From: Granulosicoccaceae sp. 1_MG-2023
GTDB taxonomy: Bacteria; Pseudomonadota; Gammaproteobacteria; Granulosicoccales; Granulosicoccaceae
DNA length: 50,119 nt
Direction of reading: 5' to 3'
NCBI GenBank assembly: GCA_030546905.1
Contig: JAUOPI010000028.1
Span: 1 to 50,119 of the forward strand
In this document: in pieces, positions 1 through 11,821 of the stretch
Layout of the letters: each line of letters begins with the position of its first letter
How positions within the stretch are numbered: the stretch's first letter is position 1
Position numbers and translations under genes: made by a program
The notes under the pieces: generated by a model
What the model saw: the letters and a program-made list of their open reading frames with translations, nothing else
Database searches by the model: none
What the model was told of the DNA's origin: nothing

Positions 1-10
1 AAAATCCCCT

Positions 11-163
11 GTAGGAGCGGCCACGGCCGCGACCTGCGGGGCTGGATCGGGCACCGCGGTCGCCTGCATGCAGGCTCCTACAAAAAACACCTGTAGGAGC
101 GGCCACGGCCGCGACCTGCGCAGCCGCACCCAGCACCGCCGTCGCCTGCATGCAGGCTCCTAC
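11..163. repeat. Two tandem REP-like palindromic repeats
   Basis: Two 71-bp units at 11-81 and 93-163 (period 82) each begin with GTAGGAGC and end with the complement GCTCCTAC, so each can fold into one long hairpin. Both also share the inner GCGGCCACGGCCGCGACCTG block and the GTCGCCTGCATGCAG end; the centres differ. The form resembles GTAGGAGC-type REP elements of Pseudomonas and Xanthomonas. They lie directly downstream of the uvrA stop codon and may act as a transcript end or 3' stabiliser (inference). Confidence 0.8.
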
Positions 164-169
164 AAAAAA

Positions 170-3100
170 CTATTCCCCCTGCGTCAAAACCGCCTTTAAA
201 AACGGCGCGGTACGGGAGCGCTTACTCGCGGCCACTTTGGCCGGCGTGCCCTGAGCGACCACTTTTCCGCCGCCGTCGCCGCCTTCCGGGCCCATATCGA
301 TTAACCAGTCGGTCTCGGCCAGCAGGTCGAGATTGTGCTCGATCACAATCACTGAATTACCGGCGTCGACCAGCCGGTGCAGCACGTGAATTAACTTCTC
401 GACATCGGCCATATGCAGCCCGACAGTGGGTTCATCGAGAATATACAGCGTGTGATTGTTGCGCCGCCGGCTGGCCGTGCTCTGCACCTGCGGGCGCGCT
501 TTGGCCAGTTCGGTGACAAGCTTGATACGCTGAGCTTCACCGCCCGACAGTGTCGGACTTTGCTGGCCGAGGGTCAGATAACCGAGGCCGACGTCCTGCA
601 GGAGCTGTAGCGGATGTTGTATTTTCGGGTGAGCGGCAAAGAATTCGACCGCATCGTCGACATTCATATTAAGGACGTCGGCGATGGTTTTATCGCGGTA
701 GCGCACGCTGAGTGTTTCGCTGTTAAAGCGCTTGCCGCCGCAGACCTCGCAGGGCACTTTGACATCCGGCAGAAAATTCATTTCCACCTTGCGGTAGCCC
801 TGACCGTCGCAGGCATCGCAGCGGCCGCCTTTGACATTAAAAGAAAAGCGGTTAGGCGCAAAACCGCGGATGCGCGCTTCGGTGGTATTGGCGAAGATAT
901 CGCGGATCGGATTCCAGAAACCGATATAGGTGGCCGGGCAGGAACGCGGGGTTTTACCGATCGGGGTCTGGTCCACTTCCAGCACGCGCGCGAGCGCTTC
1001 GCTGCAAAGCACCTCATCGCAGCCGCTGAATGCGCGTTTCTTCTTGCCGTTTTTCTTATCCGACAGGGTGTAGAGATTCTCGCGCAGCACTTCGCGGATC
1101 AGCGTGCTCTTGCCGGAACCGGAAACCCCGCTGACACCGACCAGGCGGTTCATGGGAATTGTCAGCGAAACACCCTTGAGGTTGTTCAGTGTGGCGTTGC
1201 GGATCTGAATTTCGCCTTGTTCTTCCTTGCGCGGCGCGTACAGCGGGTGGGCGAGGGGATGGGCCAGTGAACGGCCGGTTACCGAGGCTTTGTTTTTGAT
1301 CAGCTGTTTCGGCGTGCCGGTGGCGACCACTTCGCCGCCGCGCACGCCCGCGCCGGGGCCGATATCGATCACATGATCGGCCTGACGGATGGTGTCCTCG
1401 TCGTGTTCGACCACCACCACCGTATTGCCCTTGGCACCGAGCTCACGCAGGGTTTTGATCAGCATCACATTGTCGCGCGGGTGCAGACCGATGGTCGGCT
1501 CATCGAGGATGTAGCACACCCCTTGTAAATTCGAACCGAGCTGTGCGGCGAGGCGGATACGCTGCGCTTCGCCGCCGCTCAGGGTCGGTGCGGCACGGTC
1601 CAGGGTCAGATAGGCGAGGCCGACCTGATTGAGGAAAGCCAGGCGTGATTTCAGCTCGGCGAGAATATCCTGCGCGATGTCCGCTTCACGGTCACGCAGT
1701 TTGAGTTTGCCGAAGGTGGCGGCCGCTTCGCCGATGGATTCGGCGGTAAAGTCGGCGATCGAGCGGTCGCGGTACTGCACCGCCAGTGCCACGGGATTAA
1801 GCCGCTTGCCGTGACAGGCCGGGCAGGGTTCGTTGCCGATATCGCTGTCCAGCCAGCTGTCTTCTTCGCCGCTTTGTTCTTCGTCGAACTGCGGGATTTT
1901 CTTGCCGGTGCCGAAGCACTGACTGCACCAGCCGTGCTTGGAGTTGTATGAAAACAGACGCGGATCCGGTTCGGGAAAGCTGCGCGCGCAGGACGGACAG
2001 GCGCGTTCGGTGGAAAACAGCCGTTCGTCTGCCGGGGACGGTGTGCCACGCTTGTAAGGAGTGACCTTGACCATACCCTTGCCGAAGTCGAGCGCGATTT
2101 GCAACTGTGTCTCCAGTTCCGCTTCATGCCCGGGGTTGATTTCGATATCACTGACCGGCAGATCGATATCGTGTTCACTGAAACGGTCCAGCCGTGGCCA
2201 GGCGTCGGTAGGCAGATAGTCTCCGTCTACGCGCAGTTCGCTGAAACCCTTGTTGAGGGCCCATTTGGCCAGGTCGGTGTAATAGCCTTTGCGTGACACG
2301 ATCAGGGGCGCATGCAGGATGACCCGTTTGCCGCGCAGCTCTTTCATCAGTTGTGCGCGTATTTCGGCCGTGCTTTGTGCGCTGATCGGTACATGGCAGT
2401 CCGGACAGTATTGGGTGCCAAGCTTGACGAACAACAGACGCAGAAAGTGGTAAATCTCGGTCAGGGTGGCCACGGTACTTTTATGGCCGCCGCGGCTGGT
2501 GCGTTGTTCAATGGCGACGGTCGGCGGGATGCCGTGAATCGCTTCCACATCGGGCCGCGCCGATGGCTGGGCAAACTGCCGCGCATAGGCATTGAGTGAC
2601 TCAAGATAGCGGCGTTGCCCTTCATTAAACAGAATATCGAAGGCGATGGTACTTTTGCCGCTGCCGCTCATGCCGGTAATTACGGTGAATTTGTCGCGGG
2701 GTAGCTGTACGTCGATGTTTTTCAGATTATGTTCGCGCGCATGGTGAATACTGATTTCGCCGGCACCGTAGCCACCGGCGATCTCTTCGCGGACTTCGTC
2801 GGCGGATGCTTTGGCGCGCCCGATCAGCGCCGCCGCATCCTTGTCAAAGTCGTTCAGCGACAGTCCGGTCGGACTCTGCTTGCATTGTGTAATCTGATCC
2901 GGTGTGCCTTCGAAGACCACACGGCCGCCACCGTTGCCGCCCTCGGGGCCGAGCTCGATAATCCAGTCGGCGTTGCGGATTACATCCAGATTGTGTTCGA
3001 TCACAATCAGCGAATGGCCTTCGTCAATCAGCCGTGAAAAGGCCTTTAGCAGCTTGTCGATGTCTTCAAAATGCAAGCCTGTAGTCGGCTCATCAAACAG

Positions 3101-5719
3101 GAACAAATGCCGGGCAGTGCTTTTGCCGCGCTTTTTCTTCGCCGCTTCACCGAGATGCGCGGCGAGTTTGAGCCGCTGAGACTCGCCGCCGGACAGTGTC
3201 GGCACCGGCTGGCCCAGCGCCAGATAACCCAGCCCTACTGCGGCCAGTGGTTCGAGTGCGTGTACGACTTCGTCGTCGCCGGCAAAAAAGTGCATGGCGT
3301 CGTTGACCGTCATTTCCAGCACATCAGCGATGGACTGGCCGGTCTCGCGGCCTTCACCGAAGAGTTTGATTTCCAGTAATTCAGGACGGTAACGGCGGCC
3401 CTGGCATTCAGGACAACGCAGGTAAACATCGCTGAGGAACTGCATCTCCACATGTTCGTAACCATTGCCGCCACAGGCCGGACACTTCATGCCGGAGTTA
3501 AAACTGAACGATCCGGGCTTGTAGTTACGTTCCTTGGCCTGTGGCAGAGCGGCGAAGCGTTTGCGGATGACCTCAAACGCACCTGTGTAGCTGACCGGGT
3601 TGGAGCGCGAAGAGCGGCCTATGGGTGATTGATCAACCAGAAATACTTCGTCAATTTCCCCGGCCCCATGCAGCGCTTTGTATTGGCCGGGCTGTTCTTC
3701 GGGCTTGCCTTTGAGTTTGCTGAGGGCGTTATAGAGAACATCCTGCACCAGCGTGGATTTGCCCGAGCCGCTGACGCCGGCCACACAAACCAGACGGTTA
3801 AGCGGGAAGCGCACGGTCAGATTCTGCAGATTGTGTTCATTGGCGCCTTCAAGCACCAGCGCGTGTTCGTTGTCAGAGAGGCCGCGTGCGGCGTGATCAA
3901 GCGAGAGCCGCTTGTCGCCGCGCAGATAGCTGCCGGTCAGTGACGCGCGCGAACGCAGCAGTTGCGTGGCCGTTCCGTTAAAGACCACTTCACCACCGGC
4001 CTCGCCGGGGCCGGGCCCCATATCCAGAATCCGGTCCGCAGCCAGCATGACCTGCGGGTCGTGTTCGACCACAATCAGCGAATTACCCGAATCGCGCAGG
4101 CGTTGCAGCACGCGGATGATGCGGTCCATATCACGCGGATGCAGGCCGATACTGGGCTCGTCGAGCACAAACAAGGTGTTGACCAGCGAGGTGCCCAGCG
4201 CGGTGGTCAGGTTGATGCGTTGCACCTCGCCGCCGCTGAGGGTGCGCGACTGGCGGTCCAGTGTCAGATAGCCCAGTCCCACATCCGATAAATAACGCAA
4301 GCGTGCGCGGATCTCATCGAGCAATAGTGTGCCGGCTTCATCCATCGGCGCGGGCAGCGTCAGCGTGTTGAAAAAGTCGCGCGCATCGGCCAGCGGCAAG
4401 CGCATCAGATCATAAAGATGCAAGCCCGGCAGCTGTTGCACAGTGGCGGCCGGCAGTTGGCTGCCAATCGGCACAAAGCGGTCCTGCGGATCGAGCACGG
4501 CATCGGCGTTTTGCTTGCTGCCGACACGCCAAAGCAAGGCCGCCGGCTTGAGCCGAGCGCCGCCGCAGTCGGGGCAGGGCGTGTAGGACCGGTAACGCGA
4601 CAGCAGTACCCGCACATGCATTTTGTAGGAACGCCCTTCGAGCCAGTCGAAAAAACGCCGCACGCCGTACCAGTGCTTATCGTCCCAATCACCTTCGCCT
4701 TCGATGACCCAGGCTTGATGTTCGGCGTCCATATCGCGCCAGGGAGTATCCGTGGGTATGCCGCGTTTTTTGGCAAAACGGAGCAGGTCTTTCTGGCAAA
4801 TCTCATTGGTTTTGGTTTGCCAGGGTTTGATCGCGCCCTGTGCCAGACTCAGTGACTCGTCCGGGATGACCAGGTTGTAGTCTATGCCCATCACACGGCC
4901 GAAGCCGCGGCAGGTCTCGCAGGCACCGATCGGCGAGTTAAATGAGAACAGGCTCGGCAGCGGCTCCTCGTAGGTCAGCTCACAGCGCGGACATTGCAGG
5001 GTCGAGGAAAAGGGGATGGCCTCGCCGGGGCGCCGCTCAGCATCCAGCGGGTAAACCCGCGCACGGCCCCGGCCGTAACGCAGGGCCGCTTCCATGGCCT
5101 CGTGCAGCCGGCCGTGGTTGTCTTTACGCAGTTTCAGACGATCCTGAATCACCTCAATATGGCGGTCGTCTTCGGCGTGGATTTTCTGATAGCCCTGACG
5201 TTGCAGCCAGTCACCGATTTCCTCGCGGGTGAAGTTCTCCGGCACGCTGACGGTAAAGGTCACCATCAGCGCCTGACCGTCTTCGAAGCGCCCGATCAGA
5301 TCACGGGCAATCAGCTCCGGGGTATCGCGCCGCACCGGCTCGCCGCAACCGCCGCAGTACAGATTGGCCATCCGGGCGAACAGCAGCTTCAGGTGGTCAT
5401 TGAGCTCGGTCATGGTGCCGACCGTGGAGCGCGAGGTGCGTACCGGATTGGTCTGGTCGATGGCAATGGCCGGCGGAATGCCGCTGATGCTGTCGACCTG
5501 CGGCCGGTCCATGCGGTCGAGGAACTGCCGCGCATAGGGCGAGAAGGTCTCGACGTAGCGGCGCTGGCCTTCGGAATAGATGGTGTCGAAGGCCAGCGAG
5601 GATTTGCCTGAGCCGCTGACCCCGGTGACCACGATCAGCTTGCCGTGGGGCAGGTCAAGATCCAGGTTTTTCAGGTTGTTCTGACGGGCGTTGCGGAGAC
5701 TGAGGGTGTCCTGACTCAT
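170..5719 (-). CDS. uvrA: Excinuclease ABC subunit A, tandem-fused (dimeric) form
   Basis: This 1849-residue protein is about twice the length of a normal UvrA (about 940) and contains two complete UvrA halves. Four Walker A motifs (GxSGSGKS) lie near residues 33, 649, 1018 and 1535, and there are four LSGGE signatures. Each half has its own CxxC zinc-module pairs, including the CPRC/CETC and CPAC/CPEC sets in the first half and the CPSC/CSQC and CDAC/CEVC sets in the second. UvrA recognises damaged DNA as a dimer and loads UvrB in nucleotide excision repair; here the dimer would be one chain. Such double-length proteins are known in chlamydiae and some proteobacteria. The ATG at 5719 is preceded by only a weak Shine-Dalgarno sequence. 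Whether a normal uvrA exists elsewhere cannot be seen here. Confidence 0.95.
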   Translation of the reverse strand: MSQDTLSLRNARQNNLKNLDLDLPHGKLIVVTGVSGSGKSSLAFDTIYSEGQRRYVETFSPYARQFLDRMDRPQVDSISGIPPAIAIDQTNPVRTSRSTVGTMTELNDHLKLLFARMANLYCGGCGEPVRRDTPELIARDLIGRFEDGQALMVTFTVSVPENFTREEIGDWLQRQGYQKIHAEDDRHIEVIQDRLKLRKDNHGRLHEAMEAALRYGRGRARVYPLDAERRPGEAIPFSSTLQCPRCELTYEEPLPSLFSFNSPIGACETCRGFGRVMGIDYNLVIPDESLSLAQGAIKPWQTKTNEICQKDLLRFAKKRGIPTDTPWRDMDAEHQAWVIEGEGDWDDKHWYGVRRFFDWLEGRSYKMHVRVLLSRYRSYTPCPDCGGARLKPAALLWRVGSKQNADAVLDPQDRFVPIGSQLPAATVQQLPGLHLYDLMRLPLADARDFFNTLTLPAPMDEAGTLLLDEIRARLRYLSDVGLGYLTLDRQSRTLSGGEVQRINLTTALGTSLVNTLFVLDEPSIGLHPRDMDRIIRVLQRLRDSGNSLIVVEHDPQVMLAADRILDMGPGPGEAGGEVVFNGTATQLLRSRASLTGSYLRGDKRLSLDHAARGLSDNEHALVLEGANEHNLQNLTVRFPLNRLVCVAGVSGSGKSTLVQDVLYNALSKLKGKPEEQPGQYKALHGAGEIDEVFLVDQSPIGRSSRSNPVSYTGAFEVIRKRFAALPQAKERNYKPGSFSFNSGMKCPACGGNGYEHVEMQFLSDVYLRCPECQGRRYRPELLEIKLFGEGRETGQSIADVLEMTVNDAMHFFAGDDEVVHALEPLAAVGLGYLALGQPVPTLSGGESQRLKLAAHLGEAAKKKRGKSTARHLFLFDEPTTGLHFEDIDKLLKAFSRLIDEGHSLIVIEHNLDVIRNADWIIELGPEGGNGGGRVVFEGTPDQITQCKQSPTGLSLNDFDKDAAALIGRAKASADEVREEIAGGYGAGEISIHHAREHNLKNIDVQLPRDKFTVITGMSGSGKSTIAFDILFNEGQRRYLESLNAYARQFAQPSARPDVEAIHGIPPTVAIEQRTSRGGHKSTVATLTEIYHFLRLLFVKLGTQYCPDCHVPISAQSTAEIRAQLMKELRGKRVILHAPLIVSRKGYYTDLAKWALNKGFSELRVDGDYLPTDAWPRLDRFSEHDIDLPVSDIEINPGHEAELETQLQIALDFGKGMVKVTPYKRGTPSPADERLFSTERACPSCARSFPEPDPRLFSYNSKHGWCSQCFGTGKKIPQFDEEQSGEEDSWLDSDIGNEPCPACHGKRLNPVALAVQYRDRSIADFTAESIGEAAATFGKLKLRDREADIAQDILAELKSRLAFLNQVGLAYLTLDRAAPTLSGGEAQRIRLAAQLGSNLQGVCYILDEPTIGLHPRDNVMLIKTLRELGAKGNTVVVVEHDEDTIRQADHVIDIGPGAGVRGGEVVATGTPKQLIKNKASVTGRSLAHPLAHPLYAPRKEEQGEIQIRNATLNNLKGVSLTIPMNRLVGVSGVSGSGKSTLIREVLRENLYTLSDKKNGKKKRAFSGCDEVLCSEALARVLEVDQTPIGKTPRSCPATYIGFWNPIRDIFANTTEARIRGFAPNRFSFNVKGGRCDACDGQGYRKVEMNFLPDVKVPCEVCGGKRFNSETLSVRYRDKTIADVLNMNVDDAVEFFAAHPKIQHPLQLLQDVGLGYLTLGQQSPTLSGGEAQRIKLVTELAKARPQVQSTASRRRNNHTLYILDEPTVGLHMADVEKLIHVLHRLVDAGNSVIVIEHNLDLLAETDWLIDMGPEGGDGGGKVVAQGTPAKVAASKRSRTAPFLKAVLTQGE

Positions 5720-5748
5720 GGCTGATCCGGAAATCTGTGAAGGCGGTC

Positions 5749-5777
5749 ATTCTAAGGCCAGTCCCGCCGATTAACAC
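5749..5777 (-). promoter_or_regulatory. Possible uvrA promoter
   Basis: Read on the minus strand, a TAGAAT -10-like hexamer (complement of 5749-5754) lies 17 bases downstream of GTGTTA, a weak -35. It is about 30 bases upstream of the uvrA ATG. No LexA-type CTG-N10-CAG box is visible nearby. This is a motif match only. Confidence 0.3.
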
Positions 5778-5867
5778 CATCTGCGCCGTGGGGTTTTGCA
5801 CTTGAGCGACGGTCCTGTGCGGCGTAGGCTGGTGGGCTTTCTGCCGCAGATGTATGTGTGATCTGAC

Positions 5868-6671
5868 ATGACGATTGAAAAGAGCGCCTCCCGCCCCGCC
5901 GAAGAGCCCCTGAACCCGACTGAACTGGCCTGTTTTGAACGCGACGGCTTTTTGATTCAGCGCGGACTGGCGGATAAAGCCCGCTGCGAGGCGCTGGCAG
6001 CGATTGTCGATGCGTCGCTGAACCCGGCACTGGCGCCGCTCGAATACGAAGCCGATGTGCATTACCCGGGCGCGCCGGACAGCCGCGAGGCGCAGGGCGG
6101 ACTGACACCACGGCGCCTGTTGCATGCCTATACGCGCCATCCCTTGTTCCGCGAATGGGCCGGCAGTGAGGCGGTGGTCAGTCGTTTGCGGCAGCTGATG
6201 CACAGCCGGGAAATCCTGCTCTCGCAAAACCACCACAACTGCATTATGACCAAGCATCCGGGCTTCTCCAGCATGACCAGCTGGCATGAGGACGTGCGCT
6301 ACTGGTCTTTCGACCGGCCGGAGCTGGTCAGCGTCTGGCTGGCCTTGGGGCAGGAGTCGGCCGTTAACGGCGGGATGCAGCTGATTCCCGGTACCCACCG
6401 CGCCACGTTCGACCGCGGGCGGCTGGATGCGGCGCTGTTTCTGCGCACGGATCTGGCCGAGAACCAGACCCTGATCGACAGCGCGGTGGAGGCGGATCTG
6501 CAGGCCGGCGATGTGCTGTTTTTTCACTGCAAGACCTACCACGCTGCGGGTAAAAACAGCTCGGACACAGTCAAACGTTCGCTGGTTTTCACCTACCGCA
6601 CGCCGGATAACCGGCCGATTCCCTCGACCCGCTCGGGCTTTTATCAGGATGTGCCGGTGGGCGGTAAATGA
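5868..6671 (+). CDS. Phytanoyl-CoA dioxygenase (PhyH) family protein
   Basis: A 267-residue Fe(II)/2-oxoglutarate-dependent dioxygenase of the PhyH family. The iron-binding facial triad is visible as H140-E-D142 (in SWHEDVRYW) and the distal H225 (in FFHCKTYHAAGKN). R237 in KRSLVFTYR fits the 2-oxoglutarate carboxylate ligand. GGMQLIPGTHR near 168-178 is typical of the family. The substrate cannot be read from sequence; members hydroxylate acyl-CoAs, ectoine and secondary metabolites. It stands alone, divergent from uvrA, and a strong hairpin terminator lies 150 bases downstream. No clear Shine-Dalgarno precedes the ATG. Confidence 0.85.
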   Translation: MTIEKSASRPAEEPLNPTELACFERDGFLIQRGLADKARCEALAAIVDASLNPALAPLEYEADVHYPGAPDSREAQGGLTPRRLLHAYTRHPLFREWAGSEAVVSRLRQLMHSREILLSQNHHNCIMTKHPGFSSMTSWHEDVRYWSFDRPELVSVWLALGQESAVNGGMQLIPGTHRATFDRGRLDAALFLRTDLAENQTLIDSAVEADLQAGDVLFFHCKTYHAAGKNSSDTVKRSLVFTYRTPDNRPIPSTRSGFYQDVPVGGK

Positions 6672-6821
6672 GATGTTCAGTGCAGGCAAGCCGCAGTCGC
6701 TCACAATGAGAGCTGCGTAGCAGAACCGGCACGTGCCGGGGGCAGAGGCTTAGCTTCTGCCTGGCGCTGTCGTTAAAGAGTTTAAGTCATCGAGAGAATA
6801 AGAATGACGTATTTGCCTGGG

Positions 6822-6854
6822 GCCCGCTAATGTCATCATTAGCGGGCTTTTCTT
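6822..6854 (+). terminator. Rho-independent terminator
   Basis: GCCCGCTAA (6822-6830) pairs with TTAGCGGGC (6839-6847) around an 8-base loop and is followed by TTTTCTT. It ends transcription from the PhyH gene and argues against translation of the next gene starting at the ATG at 6855, which abuts the hairpin. Confidence 0.85.
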
Positions 6855-6899
6855 ATGGGCGGGCACTTGCTCCGCCGGCGGTCTGCTAAAATCCCCCGC

Positions 6900-7583
6900 G
6901 TGACTGCCTTAGCTTCTGCCGCACGGCTCGATGCCGATCTGATTGCCTCGCTTTTTCCGGCCGGGGTGTCGGTCTGTGCGCAACGCATTGATGACCACTA
7001 CGACTGCCTGCATCCGGCGGAGCAGCAGTGTCTGGGCAAGGTGGTGCAAAAACGCCGCAATGAATTCACTACCGGCCGCTACTGTGCGGCCCGCGCGCTG
7101 GCCGCGCTTGGTATCGAGGACAGCCCGGTGCTGCCGGGCCCAAAACGCGAACCGCTCTGGCCGGACGGTGTGCGCGGCAGTATCACCCATTCGCACGAGC
7201 TCTGCGTTGCAGTGGTCAGCCGCGATCCGGCGCTGCTCTCGCTGGGGATAGATGTGGAAACCCGCGAAGGGATCAGTGAAGCGGTCAGAGATGCGGTTTG
7301 TGTGGCGGATGAGCTGGCGGCACTGCCGGATGCGCTCAATTGCCCGGAAGTCTGGAAACTGATCTTCAGCGCCAAGGAAAGCGTCTACAAATGCCTGTTT
7401 CCGTTGCGCCATCAGTGGATCGGTTTTGCCCAGGCCAGCATCCGTTTTGATTTTGCGGCCGGTCGTTTTGTCCCGCTGATGGACCCCGCGCTGGGCTTGC
7501 CCGACACCCTGCAAAAGGCTTTGCAGGGGCGTTTTGTCTTTTCTGACGATTACATCTTTACTGCGCTGAGCTGTCCTGCCTGA
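6900..7583 (+). CDS. 4'-phosphopantetheinyl transferase, EntD/Sfp-like
   Basis: This enzyme transfers phosphopantetheine from CoA to a serine of carrier proteins. Visible motifs (numbered from the GTG at 6900, 227 aa) are RRNEFTTGRYCAARAL near 52-67, LGIDVE with Mg2+ ligands D118 and E120, and WKLIFSAKESVYK with K159/E160. The order and spacing match the EntD-like class used for siderophore or peptide synthases. The frame is open from an ATG at 6855, but that codon abuts a terminator, so I prefer the GTG; neither has a clear ribosome binding site. Its 3' end overlaps the convergent condensation-domain gene by 26 bases. No carrier-protein synthase is in the window. Confidence 0.88.
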   Translation: MTALASAARLDADLIASLFPAGVSVCAQRIDDHYDCLHPAEQQCLGKVVQKRRNEFTTGRYCAARALAALGIEDSPVLPGPKREPLWPDGVRGSITHSHELCVAVVSRDPALLSLGIDVETREGISEAVRDAVCVADELAALPDALNCPEVWKLIFSAKESVYKCLFPLRHQWIGFAQASIRFDFAAGRFVPLMDPALGLPDTLQKALQGRFVFSDDYIFTALSCPA

Positions 7584-8880
7584 GGTGCGTCAGGGTCTGT
7601 TCCGGGTAATCGGCCAGCTCCTCCAGCAACTGCACAAACTGCGCTGCGCGCTGCTGCATCCGGCTCTCAGCAAACAGCGAGCGGCGGTAGTGCCAGTCAA
7701 GCTGCAGCGTATCGCCGGCAGGCCGGATCTGCACACGCCATTCATTGAAATCAGCCTGCGCCGGAAGGCCTTCGGTGGCCTGCGGCGCGGCGCTCGGGCA
7801 GTAATCAAAAACCGTGGCATAGAGCGCGCCGTCCGGCCGCGCGGCCTGACCCGGCGGCAGCGCCTTGTGCAGTGTGTGCAGGGAAACATGGCGGTGCCGG
7901 CGGGCCATTTGGGCGGCAAGACTGATCCGCGACAGGCAGCGTGAAAACGCCATGTTTTCATCCACATGCAGGCTGAGCGGCAGCAGCTTACTGAACTGGC
8001 CCAGGGCACGGGGCAGGGCGTTGGCATCCTGACCACAGACCGGCAGGCCGATCACCCGGTGCCGTTCGCCGCTGAGTTGGTATAGAAACACGGCATAGGC
8101 GGCCAGCAGCCAGTCCCCGATACCGATACCGCGCTTGTGCCCGGCCTGTAGCAGTTTTTCGCTGAGACTGGCCGGCAGCTGCAGCGAGCTGACCGCGCTG
8201 TCCGGTGCGAGCGGACCCTGACGCGGGAAGTCTGTCGGTAGCGGCGTTGCCGGGACGCCGTGGCGGAAGTGTTCCAGCCAATAGGCGTGGGCATCGTGGC
8301 GGCGGTCTGACTGATCCTGCTGCATCAGCGCGTACATCGCATCGAACTGATCCGTCGCCGCAGATGCCGGCTGACGGCCGGCGGCCAGGGCGTGATAGAT
8401 CGCCTGCAGATGTTCGGCCAGACGTTCGCGGGAATAGGCGTCGATCAGTGCAGAATGGAAGCTCAGCAGCAGCTCCGCGGCGTTAAAACAGCTCAGCAAA
8501 TGGGCGCGCCACAATGGGCTTCCGTCCAGCGGCAGGGCCGTAGCAGCCTCGGCTTCACGCAGCGCCCGGGCGCTGTCGCCGTCACCGCTGATGACGCTCA
8601 GGCGCAGCTTGCGGTGCGCCGGCGCCTGCAGCAACAGGCTGGCGCCGTGCGGGCTGAAAACGCAGCGCAATGCCGGGTGTGCGTCCTCCAGACGGTTAAG
8701 CGCCTGTTGCAACAGGCCGGCATCGACGCGGGTCGCAAACTTCAGACTGATACAGTCGACGCAGGCCGTCGCCAAGGCCGGATTTTGTTGGCAGGCAAGC
8801 CACAGATCGCGTTGTGTCTCGGTGGCGGGTACTTCGGCCGTCTGCGCTTCAGGCCGGGAATAGGAATAAGCCGCTTTCAT
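7558..8880 (-). CDS. Stand-alone NRPS-type condensation domain protein
   Basis: The 440 residues form one condensation (C) domain without adenylation or carrier domains. The start TETQRDLWLA is the C1-like motif. The catalytic HHxxxDG motif appears in altered form as FHSALIDAYS: H142 (second His) and D147 are kept, but the first His is Phe and the Gly is Ala. Downstream, the floor-loop-like segment around ALGQFSKLLPLSLHV and the FDY segment also fit. Free-standing C domains can be amide or ester synthases, acyltransferases or inactive scaffolds; the degenerate motif leaves activity open. It is convergent with a phosphopantetheinyl transferase, which suggests a shared carrier-protein pathway encoded elsewhere (inference). 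Confidence 0.8.
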   Translation of the reverse strand: MKAAYSYSRPEAQTAEVPATETQRDLWLACQQNPALATACVDCISLKFATRVDAGLLQQALNRLEDAHPALRCVFSPHGASLLLQAPAHRKLRLSVISGDGDSARALREAEAATALPLDGSPLWRAHLLSCFNAAELLLSFHSALIDAYSRERLAEHLQAIYHALAAGRQPASAATDQFDAMYALMQQDQSDRRHDAHAYWLEHFRHGVPATPLPTDFPRQGPLAPDSAVSSLQLPASLSEKLLQAGHKRGIGIGDWLLAAYAVFLYQLSGERHRVIGLPVCGQDANALPRALGQFSKLLPLSLHVDENMAFSRCLSRISLAAQMARRHRHVSLHTLHKALPPGQAARPDGALYATVFDYCPSAAPQATEGLPAQADFNEWRVQIRPAGDTLQLDWHYRRSLFAESRMQQRAAQFVQLLEELADYPEQTLTHLRQDSSAQ

Positions 8881-8918
8881 CGTGGTCAGCTACTGGTTGT
8901 CCCTGATTGGAAGGCTGC

Positions 8919-8939
8919 TGCGGTAAGCGTCTTACCGCA
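8919..8939. promoter_or_regulatory. Perfect inverted repeat upstream of the condensation-domain gene
   Basis: TGCGGTAAG (8919-8927) and CTTACCGCA (8931-8939) form a perfect 9-bp inverted repeat with a 3-base centre, 38 bases upstream of the condensation-domain start. No T-run follows on either side, so it is more like an operator or a 5' UTR hairpin than a terminator. Confidence 0.45.
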
Positions 8940-9041
8940 CTGTCTTGACGTATGTTTGCTCACGTTGACGGCAGCGTGTTCGGAAAGCTGAATGGGCAGC
9001 CGGCAGCAAACGCGACAGCATCACTTTCGCGGCTGCGGGAC

Positions 9042-9057
9042 TGTGAGCGCGTTCACA
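9042..9057. promoter_or_regulatory. CRP/Vfr-like binding palindrome
   Basis: TGTGA (9042-9046), six bases, TCACA (9053-9057) matches the CRP consensus TGTGA-N6-TCACA exactly. It lies between the divergent condensation-domain gene and leuS, centred about 76 bases upstream of the inferred leuS transcription start. Which gene it serves is not clear. Confidence 0.5.
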
Positions 9058-9090
9058 TTCAGGGCTGTCCGGTGGCCGGCGCGCGGCCAG

Positions 9091-11747
<2,657 letters not shown>

Positions 11748-11821
11748 TTGATCCGCGGGCCGCTGCGCTTTGCAGCGGCCTGTCTGGTCCGCCCGGGCCG
11801 TGTTGTCTCAGGAGGTATCCG

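Noticed and set aside
5720-5867. LexA box controlling uvrA
   Set aside because: No CTG-N10-CAG sequence in the upstream region.
5655-6704. 349-codon open frame opposite the PhyH gene
   Set aside because: The PhyH frame has clear iron ligands and family motifs; the antisense one has none and overlaps uvrA.
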